Part shown: one piece after another, positions 10,201-16,431 of the stretch
Position numbering within the stretch: the first letter of the stretch is position 1
Layout of the letters: each line of letters opens with the position of its first letter
DNA from: Sphingobacteriaceae bacterium
GTDB taxonomy: Bacteria; Bacteroidota; Bacteroidia; Sphingobacteriales; Sphingobacteriaceae
Direction: 5' to 3'
DNA: 53,453 nt
Assembly (NCBI GenBank): GCA_024645045.1
Contig: JAHEGO010000003.1
Span: 1-53,453, forward strand
Program-made: the position numbers and the translations under genes
Notes under the pieces: generated by a model
Seen by the model: only the letters and a program-made list of their open reading frames with translations
Told to the model about the DNA's origin: nothing
The model's database searches: none

Positions 10201-11378
10201 CAGCGGCAGAAAATGGATGGATCACCACTTACGATTCTATTACCAATAGATATGCACACACCGACCGAACTGAAATGAGTTTGCGTGCATCTATTGAACC
10301 ATTGCCTGACATGCGAATCGATGTGACTGCACAACGTTCAATGGGATTTAATTATGCAGAATTTTTTAAATACAACAGCGATCCATTGAGTCCAACTTTT
10401 GGAAAATTCCAATCATTTGCGCCAACCGAATCGGGTAATTTCTCGATGTCGTTTATGGCTTTCAATTCTGCATTTGAAAAATTATCAGCAGATGGCACTT
10501 CTGCTTTTTTCAATAAATTTGAAAGCAATCGTTTTACCATTTCGCAACGTTTAGCAAATGAACGAGGCATTACAACCATTGATTCTACTGGCTTTTACGA
10601 TGGCTTTGGTAAATATTCACAACAGGTAATTATTCCTGCATTTTTAGCAGCTTACTCGGGTAAAGATGCGGCAAGCTATAGCTTATCGCCTTTTCCAAAA
10701 ATTCCAAAACCAAATTGGAGGGTAAATTACAGCGGCTTAATTCGCATTCCACTCATTGCAGATTATTTTTCAAATTTTGTAATGACGCATGGTTATACTT
10801 CGAGTTATAATGTGAATGCATTTAACAAACCAACTACGCAAGCCATTCGTTATGTTTCAACAAATAATTTTGTGCCAGAATATGAGATACAACAAATTAC
10901 TTTAACCGAACAGTTTTCTCCAGTTATTGGAATTGACATGACCATGAAAAACAGCATGACTTTCAATGTCGATTATAAACAAGGAAGAAATATTGGAGTG
11001 AGTTTTGCAAATACCAGATTAGAACAATTGAACACTCAAGAATATAATATAGGCTTTGGATACATTGCTAATAATTTGAAAATTCCATTTGCTATTGGTA
11101 ACTCACAAACCGTATTGAAAAACGATTTAAATATCAAATGTGATATCAGTATTCGATACAACAGAGGGGTAGTGCATCGCTTAGACCAAAAGATATCGGA
11201 AGTTATTTCGGGTTCGAGCGTGATTAGCATTAAACCATCTGCAGAATATGTATTGAATCAAAGGTTCCAAGTAAGGTTGTTCTACGACCGTTTGGTAACT
11301 AAACCATTTATTTCAACATCTTTCCCAACGGCCATTACGAGCCTTGGTTTTAGCATCCGAATTAACATTGGAGCATAG
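4257..11378 (+). CDS. sprA: SprA, outer-membrane translocon of the type IX secretion system
   Basis: This 2373-aa protein matches SprA, the very large 36-stranded beta-barrel through which the type IX secretion system (T9SS) exports folded cargo and gliding adhesins. Its length is close to the roughly 2400 aa of the Flavobacterium homologue. Seen directly: an N-terminal signal-peptide-like hydrophobic segment, repeated aromatic-terminated beta-strand segments over the whole length, and the ending SLGFSIRINIGA typical of an outer-membrane barrel. The frame is closed by TAG at 4230-4232 and has no ATG before residue 18, so the start is probably the TTG at 4257. This gives a basic n-region before the hydrophobic core. 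The alternative ATG at 4308 would remove that n-region. The gene lies in a maeB-ruvA-sprA-gcvH-VanZ order. Other T9SS parts (GldKLMN, PorV, PorU) are elsewhere. Confidence 0.95.
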   Translation: MKNQQNFPATLRWVVGIMISFAFALSFTWTADASVFAYAFDVDLLDSGILAPAATLTPTKKKIDLKDPPNLERKVSYDPNTKMYTITESIGGKFYKAPTYLTFEEFQKQEAQKSKLDYWKLRAAENALVSGNSVTPKLYVNNQVFDRIFGGSKVDIRPQGTAELIFAGRFNRNDNPLLSERQRSTTQFDFDQKIQLNVTGSIGDKLKTSVNYNTEATFDFENQMKLEYTGYEDEIIKKIELGNVSLPLTSSLISGSQSLFGVKTQLQFGKLTVTSVFSQQKSEKKQIKITNGAQKTEFKFLADNYEANKHFFLSQYFRDNYDKALESPPIVKSNILISRVEVWVTDRSRNGLDDTRDVLALIDLGENKRIFTNDPSFITSADPYPNSTSANGATPSNNLLDLLPPAVRTVSDNTINTYFNDKGGPDNYAKIRARKLTDREFTFNSQLGYISLNAPLNADEVLSVAYRYTVNGKEFTVGEFANERQETTPATVLVTKLLKNVSLKTSLPTWDLMMKNIYSLNAFQINPQEFKLNILYLDEKTSNNINFIPSGPDNIKNIPLIRVLGLDKLDVKQTPTPDGVFDFVEGITVNASNGRIIFPKIEPFGKYLYDRLAADGDLTLAGNTAFTELYDSTKFRAQQFPRKNKFTIEGSFQSLSNSEFSLNAINIPQGSVVVKAGTQLLVEGSDYQVDYNIGRVKITNQGILSSGQPITVDLESSTLFGIQSRSYFASRFDYKFDDKLNLGGTLVRLAERPLTSKVNIGDEPSANNMYGFDFNYRSDSRFLTKMVDKLPFIDTKAPSSVTISGEYAMLDPGHAAALNTGGNSSGTSYIDDFEGTRSTIDLRTANAWTMSSTPVMFPESKLFNDLSYGFNRARLSHYQIDNLFFSRTNTLTPAHIRTDKVQLSNHYSREVTEQEVFPNKQTPTGTPTILSTLDLTFYPKERGPYNFSVDRLNDDGTFKNPTASWGGIMRKLESNDFEALNVEFIEFWMMDPFIYNTGSSGGDLYFNLGNISEDILKDGSQAIENALPKDGNPARYDSTIWGRVGVIPPLTTAFDNEVSARQYQDVGLDGLNDDEEKTFFKTNYLDALANKFGVTSPAYLQAIADPAADDYHYYRGSDLDADKASIKDRYKLYNAPEGNSPTESQSSAKTGIANTASTPNPDTEDINRDNAQSDRDEYFQYRVHLSPSDLQNPDETSFITDKIVAAKKLPNGRTENVTWYQFRIPIAKYEKRVGEIQDFRAIRFIRAFMTNWSDTVTLRFARLQLVRGEWRKLDPSIRPGEGTNAKSTAIVDLSTINIEENGNRLPIPYVLPPGIQQEKNLQDIRGNTRINEQAMVLNACNFKKDDQAMAYKISSYDFRSYKRVEMFVHAEGENVRNDEMAAFVRFGLDYSDNYYEYEIPLKVTLPGQKLPAEIWPDYNKLQIPFAVLQLAKQLRNNAKLPVGVDFVYQDGKNKVWIKGNPDLGNVRSIVVGVRNISNTAEDPKCVQVWFNELRLTDFDEAGGWAAVGRVNAQLADLANVTLSGSKSTYGFGSVDKKVSERNRSNDVQMDVATNIELGKFFPATTGIKVPMYVSYSQAISTPQYSPGNPDILLKNVLSDLSKKEQDSIRTITEDYTRRKSINFTNVKKERVKQDRDPRVYDIENFNFTYAFTDQLKRSFNTEYDIQKTYKAAMGYNFSNNPVNVKPFDKLIKSPSLKLLKDFNFNYSPTSIDFRVDVDRYYTENKVRNVNTNMIGIMPTFNKDFRITRVYGMRYELTKSLKFDYAATNLATVDEPIGRIDTKDKKDSLLQNLRSLGRTTSFTQTTTATYQVPINKLPMLDWVTMSTSYNGRYEWKAASLASPQFENIISNSRSLQVNPQFNLLSLYGKSKYLKPLINPAKSKPVAKKNPNDPLEKLKIVKAKDREQAKQDSIAAAANQMDIFKVIARTVIMLRNVGITYRQTSGQVLPGYIPGTDYLGMSKAYNNAPGVNFILGGQQDIRFAAAENGWITTYDSITNRYAHTDRTEMSLRASIEPLPDMRIDVTAQRSMGFNYAEFFKYNSDPLSPTFGKFQSFAPTESGNFSMSFMAFNSAFEKLSADGTSAFFNKFESNRFTISQRLANERGITTIDSTGFYDGFGKYSQQVIIPAFLAAYSGKDAASYSLSPFPKIPKPNWRVNYSGLIRIPLIADYFSNFVMTHGYTSSYNVNAFNKPTTQAIRYVSTNNFVPEYEIQQITLTEQFSPVIGIDMTMKNSMTFNVDYKQGRNIGVSFANTRLEQLNTQEYNIGFGYIANNLKIPFAIGNSQTVLKNDLNIKCDISIRYNRGVVHRLDQKISEVISGSSVISIKPSAEYVLNQRFQVRLFYDRLVTKPFISTSFPTAITSLGFSIRINIGA

Positions 11379-11380
11379 CT

Positions 11381-11412
11381 TTTTTACCAAAAAATTGTAC
11401 CTTTGGTAAAAA
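11381..11412. repeat. perfect 11-bp inverted repeat between sprA and gcvH
   Basis: TTTTTACCAAA at 11381-11391 is exactly complementary to TTTGGTAAAAA at 11402-11412, with a 10-base spacer. No T-run follows the right arm on either strand, so it does not look like an intrinsic terminator. The right arm overlaps the gcvH -7 promoter box, which suggests an operator, though it could also act as an mRNA-end hairpin for sprA. Confidence 0.5.
11398..11405 (+). promoter_or_regulatory. candidate -7 promoter element of gcvH
   Basis: TACCTTTG is an exact match to the Bacteroidota TAnnTTTG element, placed 17 bp before the gcvH ATG. It sits within the inverted repeat at 11381-11412. The nearest upstream TTG (11368-11370) is 27 bp away, longer than the usual spacer of about 19. 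Confidence 0.5.
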
Positions 11413-11422
11413 TTAAAACACA

Positions 11423-11803
11423 ATGAACTTTCCTACCGAATTAAAGTACACAAAAGACCACGAGTGGATCCGCATTGAAGGCGATATTGCTACTGTGGGT
11501 ATTACAGAATTTGCGCAACGCGAATTAGGTGACATCGTTTATGTTGACATCAATACTGTTGGTAAAACTGTTGCTAAAGAAGAAGTTTTTGGAACCGTTG
11601 AAGCGGTGAAAACTGTTTCTGATTTATACATGCCAATCACTGCTGAAGTGGTTGAATTCAACAAAGCATTAGATACAAATCCTGAGCTAGTAAACAGCGA
11701 TCCATACGGAGAAGGTTGGATGGTGAAAATTGCTATCAAAGATGCTGCAGAATTAACTGCATTGTTAGACGCAGATGCATACCAATCGATCATCGGCGCC
11801 TAA
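11423..11803 (+). CDS. gcvH: glycine cleavage system H protein
   Basis: GcvH is the lipoyl-carrying shuttle of the glycine cleavage complex, moving the aminomethyl group between the P, T and L proteins. It is 126 aa, the usual size, with the full lipoyl domain. The lipoylation site is Lys63 within [13 protein letters not shown], and the conserved end segment [11 protein letters not shown] is present. The P and T protein genes are not nearby, as is common in Bacteroidota, where gcvH sits downstream of sprA. The 3' end overlaps the VanZ-like gene by 29 bp. Confidence 0.97.
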   Translation: MNFPTELKYTKDHEWIRIEGDIATVGITEFAQRELGDIVYVDINTVGKTVAKEEVFGTVEAVKTVSDLYMPITAEVVEFNKALDTNPELVNSDPYGEGWMVKIAIKDAAELTALLDADAYQSIIGA

Positions 11804-12209
11804 GCGCTTTTGGAGGTTTAATATATTTTGGATAGGATGGCTTGCCATCCTATCTTATCTTTGCGATAAGCGCCCTCAAGAACTCCCCGAGATTGGCTTA
11901 TTACAATTTGAAGGTGCCGATAAACTGGTACACTTTATCTTTTATTTTACACTTACAAATTTATTGTTGTTTGGATTTAAATTACAAACAGCTTACCCAA
12001 TTCTTAAAAGAAATACCTACAAAATTGTTTTTGTGTTTTCATTTATTTGGGGTGGACTCATTGAACTTTCGCAGAAGTATTTTTTCACTTACCGTTTTGC
12101 AGAATGGGAAGACCAAATAGCAAATACTTTAGGAGTATTGTTAGCGTTTGTTTTTTTTAAAACTATAGCAGAAAAGCTTATCTTTAAATATGGAAAACAA
12201 GAAAATTAA
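11775..12209 (+). CDS. VanZ-like family membrane protein
   Basis: A 144-aa integral membrane protein with about four predicted helices and the VanZ-family features: the [11 protein letters not shown] segment in the second helix region, and [11 protein letters not shown] followed by [16 protein letters not shown] near the end. The family is named for the teicoplanin-resistance protein VanZ, but most members have no proven function. An envelope role is likely and a resistance role should not be assumed. The start at 11775 lies inside gcvH (29-bp overlap), and no later in-frame ATG precedes the first helix. The overlap implies coupling to gcvH translation. The 3' end in turn overlaps a tiny lipoprotein gene by 20 bp. 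Confidence 0.85.
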   Translation: MHTNRSSAPKRFWRFNIFWIGWLAILSYLCDKRPQELPEIGLLQFEGADKLVHFIFYFTLTNLLLFGFKLQTAYPILKRNTYKIVFVFSFIWGGLIELSQKYFFTYRFAEWEDQIANTLGVLLAFVFFKTIAEKLIFKYGKQEN

Positions 12210-12333
12210 ATTCATGCTATTAGGAAGTTTGGTCCTATTAATGGTTTCAATGACAGCTTGTAAAGCAAAGTGTCATTGCCCTACCTTTTCTAGTACTAAC
12301 CCAAAATCGGCGGAAATTTTACATCATTCTTAA
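12190..12333 (+). CDS. small putative lipoprotein (47 aa)
   Basis: A 48-codon frame starting at ATG 12190 inside the VanZ-like gene and ending at TAA 12331-12333. The product has a basic start (MENKKIKF), a hydrophobic core and a lipobox-like MTAC with the acylatable Cys at residue 24. The mature part is only 24 residues and contains the Cys/His-rich stretch CKAKCHCPTF. After lipidation it would be a very short membrane-anchored peptide with two further Cys (28 and 30). I recognise the general style, a short lipoprotein ending the gcvH-VanZ group, but no named family. The signal-peptide shape and the tight overlap argue that it is real. Function unknown. Confidence 0.6.
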   Translation: MENKKIKFMLLGSLVLLMVSMTACKAKCHCPTFSSTNPKSAEILHHS

Positions 12334-12339
12334 GCATCT

Positions 12340-12368
12340 CTTGAAATAATTTTTAAATACTTGAAATA
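12340..12368. repeat. two CTTGAAATA direct repeats 20 bp apart upstream of feoA
   Basis: CTTGAAATA occurs at 12340-12348 and again at 12360-12368, a centre-to-centre distance of exactly 20 bp (about two helical turns), in the 107-bp gap before feoA. Such phasing is compatible with binding of a regulator to one DNA face. No recognisable Fur or DtxR/MntR box is seen. Confidence 0.3.
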
Positions 12369-12440
12369 CAAGCTATTGCCGATTTCTTTTATTTGGAATT
12401 ATTATAAATAAGCAATAAATTGCACTATTAAATTTGGGAT

Positions 12441-12665
12441 ATGGAACTCAGGAAATTGACTGATATTGCGATTGGGACTGTTGCCACTATCGATTCTTTT
12501 ACGGATGAAGAAACCTCCATTTTATTATTAGAAATGGGTTGTTTGCCAGGTGAACAGATTGAGATATCCAATATCGCGCCGCTGGGAGATCCCATTGCTA
12601 TCAAAGTTTCGGGTTATAAATTAAGCCTTAGAAAACAAGAAGCAGCTACGATTTTAGTTAGATAA
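12441..12665 (+). CDS. feoA: ferrous iron transport protein A
   Basis: A 74-aa SH3-like FeoA protein, the small cytoplasmic partner of the FeoB ferrous-iron permease. Family features are the start LRKLTDIAIGTVATI, the LLEMGCLPGEQIEI segment and the final SLRKQEAATILV strand. It ends 3 bp before the feoB start, a typical feoAB operon. A TAAATTTG box lies only 4 bp before the ATG (12429-12436). If used, the transcript would be almost leaderless. Two spaced direct repeats lie further upstream. No feoC-like gene is visible after feoB. Confidence 0.95.
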   Translation: MELRKLTDIAIGTVATIDSFTDEETSILLLEMGCLPGEQIEISNIAPLGDPIAIKVSGYKLSLRKQEAATILVR

Positions 12666-12668
12666 GCA

Positions 12669-14786
12669 TTGAATACTACAATTAATATAGCCTTAATTGG
12701 CAATCCAAATACTGGTAAGTCGACCCTCTTCAATGCACTTACTGGATTGAACCAAAAAATTGGAAATTTTTCTGGGGTAACGGTAGAACGCAAAACAGGC
12801 AAGCTCAATTTAACCGAAAATTTATCCGCATCATTAATTGATTTACCGGGAACATATAGTTTATACCCGCGCTCTGCAGATGAGCAAATTGCTTTAGAAA
12901 TTCTAAATTCAACTAAAAATCCCGACTACCCAAATTTAGTGGTGGTGGTAGTTGACGCAACCAATTTGAAAAGAAATTTATTATTGCTTACGCAATTAAT
13001 GGATTTACAATTGCCATTGGTATTAGCGCTCAACATGATGGATATAGCCAAACAATCTGGCATTGAAATAGACATTGCGCTATTAGAAAAGAAATTAGGA
13101 ATACCCGTTGTATCGGTTGCCGCCAGAGACTTTCAAGGTGTTCAGGAATTAAAGAATGCAATTGTTAAGCAATACGAAAATCCAAAACTAGCAAGTACAG
13201 GAATTAATGTTCATGCCTATGCACCTGAGGTGATTGATGAAATCAAAGCTTATTTTCACATCGAAAATGATTATGCCGCTTTTGAATTAGCACATCATTA
13301 CCACGAGCTTGGAAATTTAACACAAGAGAAAAAAGATGCAGTAGAAGCCATTGGCTTGAAGCATCATTTCAATGTCAATAAAACGCAAGTAGCAGAAACC
13401 ATTGATCGTTATAACTTCATCAATGAAATATTAAGTGATACCGTTAGTAAAAACAAACCAGCTGCTGATGAAACCAGAAGCAATAAATTAGATGCAATTT
13501 TAACGCACCGCATATTTGGTTTATTAATTTTCTTCGTCATTTTATTTGCTGTATTCCAATCTATTTTTAATTGGTCGCAATATCCAATGGGCTTAATTGA
13601 AAATGCATTTATTGGAATTGAAAATACATTAACAGCCATCTTACCGGCAGGAATATTAACCAATTTAATAATTGGCGGAATACTTCCAGGCATGAGTGGC
13701 GTATTGATTTTTCTACCTCAAATAGCCGTTTTGTTTTTATTCATTGCCATACTAGAAGATACTGGCTACATGGCCCGTGTGACTTTTATGATGGATCGAT
13801 TGATGAAAAATTTTGGATTGAATGGTAAATCTGTTGTGCCATTAATTTCTGGAATTGCATGTGCCGTTCCCGCAATTATGTCTGCACGTAGTATAGAAAA
13901 CTGGAAAGACCGATTGATCACCATTTTTGTTACGCCATTTATGAGTTGCTCGGCGCGCTTGCCAGTTTATACTTTATTAATTTCTTTAGTAGTACCTAAT
14001 AAATTTGTATTTGGGTTTTTAAGTTTGCAAGGACTTATTTTAATGGCCATGTATTTATTGGGTTTTGTTTCGGCATTACTTGCCGGTTGGTTGTTAAAAT
14101 TATTTATCAAGACCAAAAACAAAAGTTATTTTTTAATGGAGTTGCCAGTTTACAGAATGCCACGTTGGTCGAATGTAGGCATCACTATATTTAATAAAGC
14201 CAGAACATTTGTGATGGAAGCCGGAAAGGTAATTCTCGCAGTCTCTATTATACTGTGGGTTTTAGCTACATTTGGTCCTTCAAAAGATTTCGATCAAATT
14301 AATGCGAAGTATGCAGCTAGCATAAAAGCAGATACTACACAAACGAGTATATTAACGACTAAAATGAATGCCGAAAAGTTAGAAGCTTCTTACGCAGGTC
14401 AACTTGGAAAATTCATTGAGCCTGCCATTAGGCCGCTAGGTTACGATTGGAAAATTGGAATTGCATTGGTAACTTCTTTTGCTGCAAGAGAAGTATTTGT
14501 GGGTACGATGTCAACTATTTATAGTGTGCAAGGTGATGCAGAACATTTAGATACGGTTCGCGAGAAAATGTTAGAAGCAAGAAATCCAACCACAGGCGAA
14601 TTGACTTTTACATTTGCAACAGTAATGTCGCTGATGATATTTTATGCTTTTGCCATGCAATGTATGAGTACTTTTGCAGTGGTTTACCGCGAAACAAATG
14701 GCTTGAAATGGCCGCTCATACAGCTATTCACCATGACCGCAATTGCATATATTGCCGCATTTGGAGTCTATCAATTACTGTCTTAA
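12669..14786 (+). CDS. feoB: ferrous iron transporter FeoB
   Basis: FeoB is the inner-membrane Fe(II) permease with a fused cytoplasmic G domain. The G1 P-loop GNPNTGKS is at residues 11-18, followed by the G3 motif DLPGTYSL and the G4 motif NMMD. A helical spacer follows (about 180-270), then the membrane part with two Gate domains, including the ISGIACAVPAIMSAR region. The length, 705 aa, is normal. The start codon is TTG at 12669: the frame is closed by the feoA stop at 12663-12665, and no ATG precedes the P-loop, so TTG is effectively forced. The gene is translationally coupled to feoA. The short C-terminus lacks an obvious cysteine-rich tail. Confidence 0.96.
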   Translation: MNTTINIALIGNPNTGKSTLFNALTGLNQKIGNFSGVTVERKTGKLNLTENLSASLIDLPGTYSLYPRSADEQIALEILNSTKNPDYPNLVVVVVDATNLKRNLLLLTQLMDLQLPLVLALNMMDIAKQSGIEIDIALLEKKLGIPVVSVAARDFQGVQELKNAIVKQYENPKLASTGINVHAYAPEVIDEIKAYFHIENDYAAFELAHHYHELGNLTQEKKDAVEAIGLKHHFNVNKTQVAETIDRYNFINEILSDTVSKNKPAADETRSNKLDAILTHRIFGLLIFFVILFAVFQSIFNWSQYPMGLIENAFIGIENTLTAILPAGILTNLIIGGILPGMSGVLIFLPQIAVLFLFIAILEDTGYMARVTFMMDRLMKNFGLNGKSVVPLISGIACAVPAIMSARSIENWKDRLITIFVTPFMSCSARLPVYTLLISLVVPNKFVFGFLSLQGLILMAMYLLGFVSALLAGWLLKLFIKTKNKSYFLMELPVYRMPRWSNVGITIFNKARTFVMEAGKVILAVSIILWVLATFGPSKDFDQINAKYAASIKADTTQTSILTTKMNAEKLEASYAGQLGKFIEPAIRPLGYDWKIGIALVTSFAAREVFVGTMSTIYSVQGDAEHLDTVREKMLEARNPTTGELTFTFATVMSLMIFYAFAMQCMSTFAVVYRETNGLKWPLIQLFTMTAIAYIAAFGVYQLLS

Positions 14787-14808
14787 TTTAACTTTCAATA
14801 ATTAGCAC

Positions 14809-15429
14809 ATGTCCGAAAAGAATGCGGAATTATTGAAAAAGTATTTGCCAGAACAAGTGGCACTAACCATGTCAAAATGGATAGACCATTTTCAGGTGGA
14901 GTTAACCATTAGTAAACCTAGGCAATCTGTTTTAGGAGATTACCGTCATCCTTTTGCAGGCAGGGGCCATCGCATTTCTATTAACGTCGATTTAAATCAA
15001 TATGCTTTTCTCATTACTTTAATTCACGAGTTTGCACATTTGAGTAATTGGAACACCTATCGCAATAAAGTTAAAGCGCATGGCGAAGAATGGAAAACAG
15101 AATATAAAAGATTGATGAATCCATTTTTGGAAAAAGGAATTTTTCCAGAACGCATAGAATCCGCTTTACGCCGATACATGAACAACCCTGCAGCCGCTAG
15201 TTGTACCGATATTCATTTATTAAAAGTACTCAAAGAATTTGATCCTATTTCAAAAACAGTTTTTGTATCTACTGTTCCTATGGGTGGAATTTTCAAAATG
15301 AAAACGGGACGCGAATTTCAAAAAATCGCTTTGTTGCGCAAAAGATTTAAATGCAAAGAAATAGCCACAGGTGCCATTTATTTATTCAGTCCTGTAACGG
15401 AAGTTTTTTACGAAGCAACGGAAGTGTAA
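14809..15429 (+). CDS. SprT-like zinc metalloprotease domain protein
   Basis: A 206-aa protein with the SprT-family zinc site: HEFAH at residues 73-77 and the third ligand His91 in AHGEEWK, matching the family pattern HExxH...HGxxW. Relatives include bacterial SprT and eukaryotic Spartan, which cleaves DNA-protein crosslinks. In bacteria the role is unproven. The C-terminal part (about 130-206) contains Cys136 and Cys186 but no clear CxxC zinc ribbon. It follows feoB by 22 bp in the same direction and may be co-transcribed. It ends 3 bp from the convergent M28 gene with no visible terminator between them. Confidence 0.85.
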   Translation: MSEKNAELLKKYLPEQVALTMSKWIDHFQVELTISKPRQSVLGDYRHPFAGRGHRISINVDLNQYAFLITLIHEFAHLSNWNTYRNKVKAHGEEWKTEYKRLMNPFLEKGIFPERIESALRRYMNNPAAASCTDIHLLKVLKEFDPISKTVFVSTVPMGGIFKMKTGREFQKIALLRKRFKCKEIATGAIYLFSPVTEVFYEATEV

Positions 15430-15432
15430 ATA

Positions 15433-16422
15433 TTATTTTTCCGAATAAATAACTTCCACTAAAGTTTGTCCAACTGCTTTCAAAGATTTTTTGCTGATGT
15501 TGTTGATGTTATCTGCGTGTGTGTGCCAGTGCGTCCAAAATCCAGAATTACTGCTTTCGTCGTGGTGAATCAAATCAACAACAGGAATATTTAATAAGGT
15601 ATTGATGTAATAATGATCGTCGATGATAGCCGGGCTATTTTTATATTCAAAAGTACTAGAGTAACCTGCTTTGGCTGCTGCATTCCAAACCTTTTCAACG
15701 GCAGCAGGAGCGTAGGTTCTAGAGATTTCATCTTGATGGAAAACCACATTTTCGCCACCCACCATGTCTAATAAAATTCCATACATAGGTTGGTAGCCTT
15801 TGCTTGGTTGGTTCTTGCACCAATATTGAGAACCTAAGCAATAAGAATCTTGCATGCTTGGGAATTTACTTCCTTCTGGTTGTCCGTAATCTTCGGCATC
15901 AAATAAAATTAAATCAACCCCAATGTTTGGATTTTGAATGGAAAATAACCTGGCCATTTCTAACAACACACCTACGCCACTTCCGCCATCGTTAGCACCC
16001 ATAATTGCTTGGTCTTGGTCTTTGCTGTCTTGATCTGCAAAAGGCCTACTATCCCAATGCGCGCAAAGCAAAACACGTTTGTTGTTTGTTGGGTTGTAAG
16101 ATGCAATGATATTTTTAATATTTAATTTTTTTCCATCAAAAGCAGTAACACTTCCTTCTTGTACAAATACACTTGCTTTATATTGTTTTAATTTTTCTAC
16201 TAAATAATTTGCGCATGCGCTGTGTCCCTTGCTATTGGGCACTCTGGTGCCAAAGGCTAATTGCGCTTCTATGAATTGAAAACTACTGTCTTCGTTGAAA
16301 ACAGGTAGTGCAACGGTGCTATCAATAGCATTTTCGTTGTTCGTTGTTTGTTTGCTTTCAAATTGGCACCCTTCTATTATGAAAAGGGAAACCAATGCTA
16401 AGCCAAAAAAATATTTTTTCAT
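15433..16422 (-). CDS. M28 family zinc peptidase / glutaminyl-peptide cyclotransferase-like lipoprotein
   Basis: A 329-aa exported lipoprotein: basic start, hydrophobic stretch and lipobox ending IIEGC with Cys19. The rest is a M28 zinc-hydrolase fold with expected metal ligands in LLCAHWDSRP (His), GANDGGSG (Asp), LFDAEDYG (Glu), DMVGG and the late WHTHADN (His). The single-domain size and the DSRPFAD and DEDYG-like segments resemble glutaminyl cyclases, which form N-terminal pyroglutamate on secreted proteins. That would suit a Bacteroidota cell with many exported proteins whose mature N-terminus is Gln. A plain aminopeptidase is the alternative. It lies 9 bp downstream of cysS, so it is probably the last gene of that run. 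Confidence 0.87.
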   Translation of the reverse strand: MKKYFFGLALVSLFIIEGCQFESKQTTNNENAIDSTVALPVFNEDSSFQFIEAQLAFGTRVPNSKGHSACANYLVEKLKQYKASVFVQEGSVTAFDGKKLNIKNIIASYNPTNNKRVLLCAHWDSRPFADQDSKDQDQAIMGANDGGSGVGVLLEMARLFSIQNPNIGVDLILFDAEDYGQPEGSKFPSMQDSYCLGSQYWCKNQPSKGYQPMYGILLDMVGGENVVFHQDEISRTYAPAAVEKVWNAAAKAGYSSTFEYKNSPAIIDDHYYINTLLNIPVVDLIHHDESSNSGFWTHWHTHADNINNISKKSLKAVGQTLVEVIYSEK

Positions 16423-16431
16423 GGATATTTA

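Noticed and set aside
12304-12385. AAATCGGC and GCCGATTT arms 66 bases apart as a hairpin
   Set aside because: Eight-base arms at this distance in AT-rich DNA are likely by chance, and no T-run follows.
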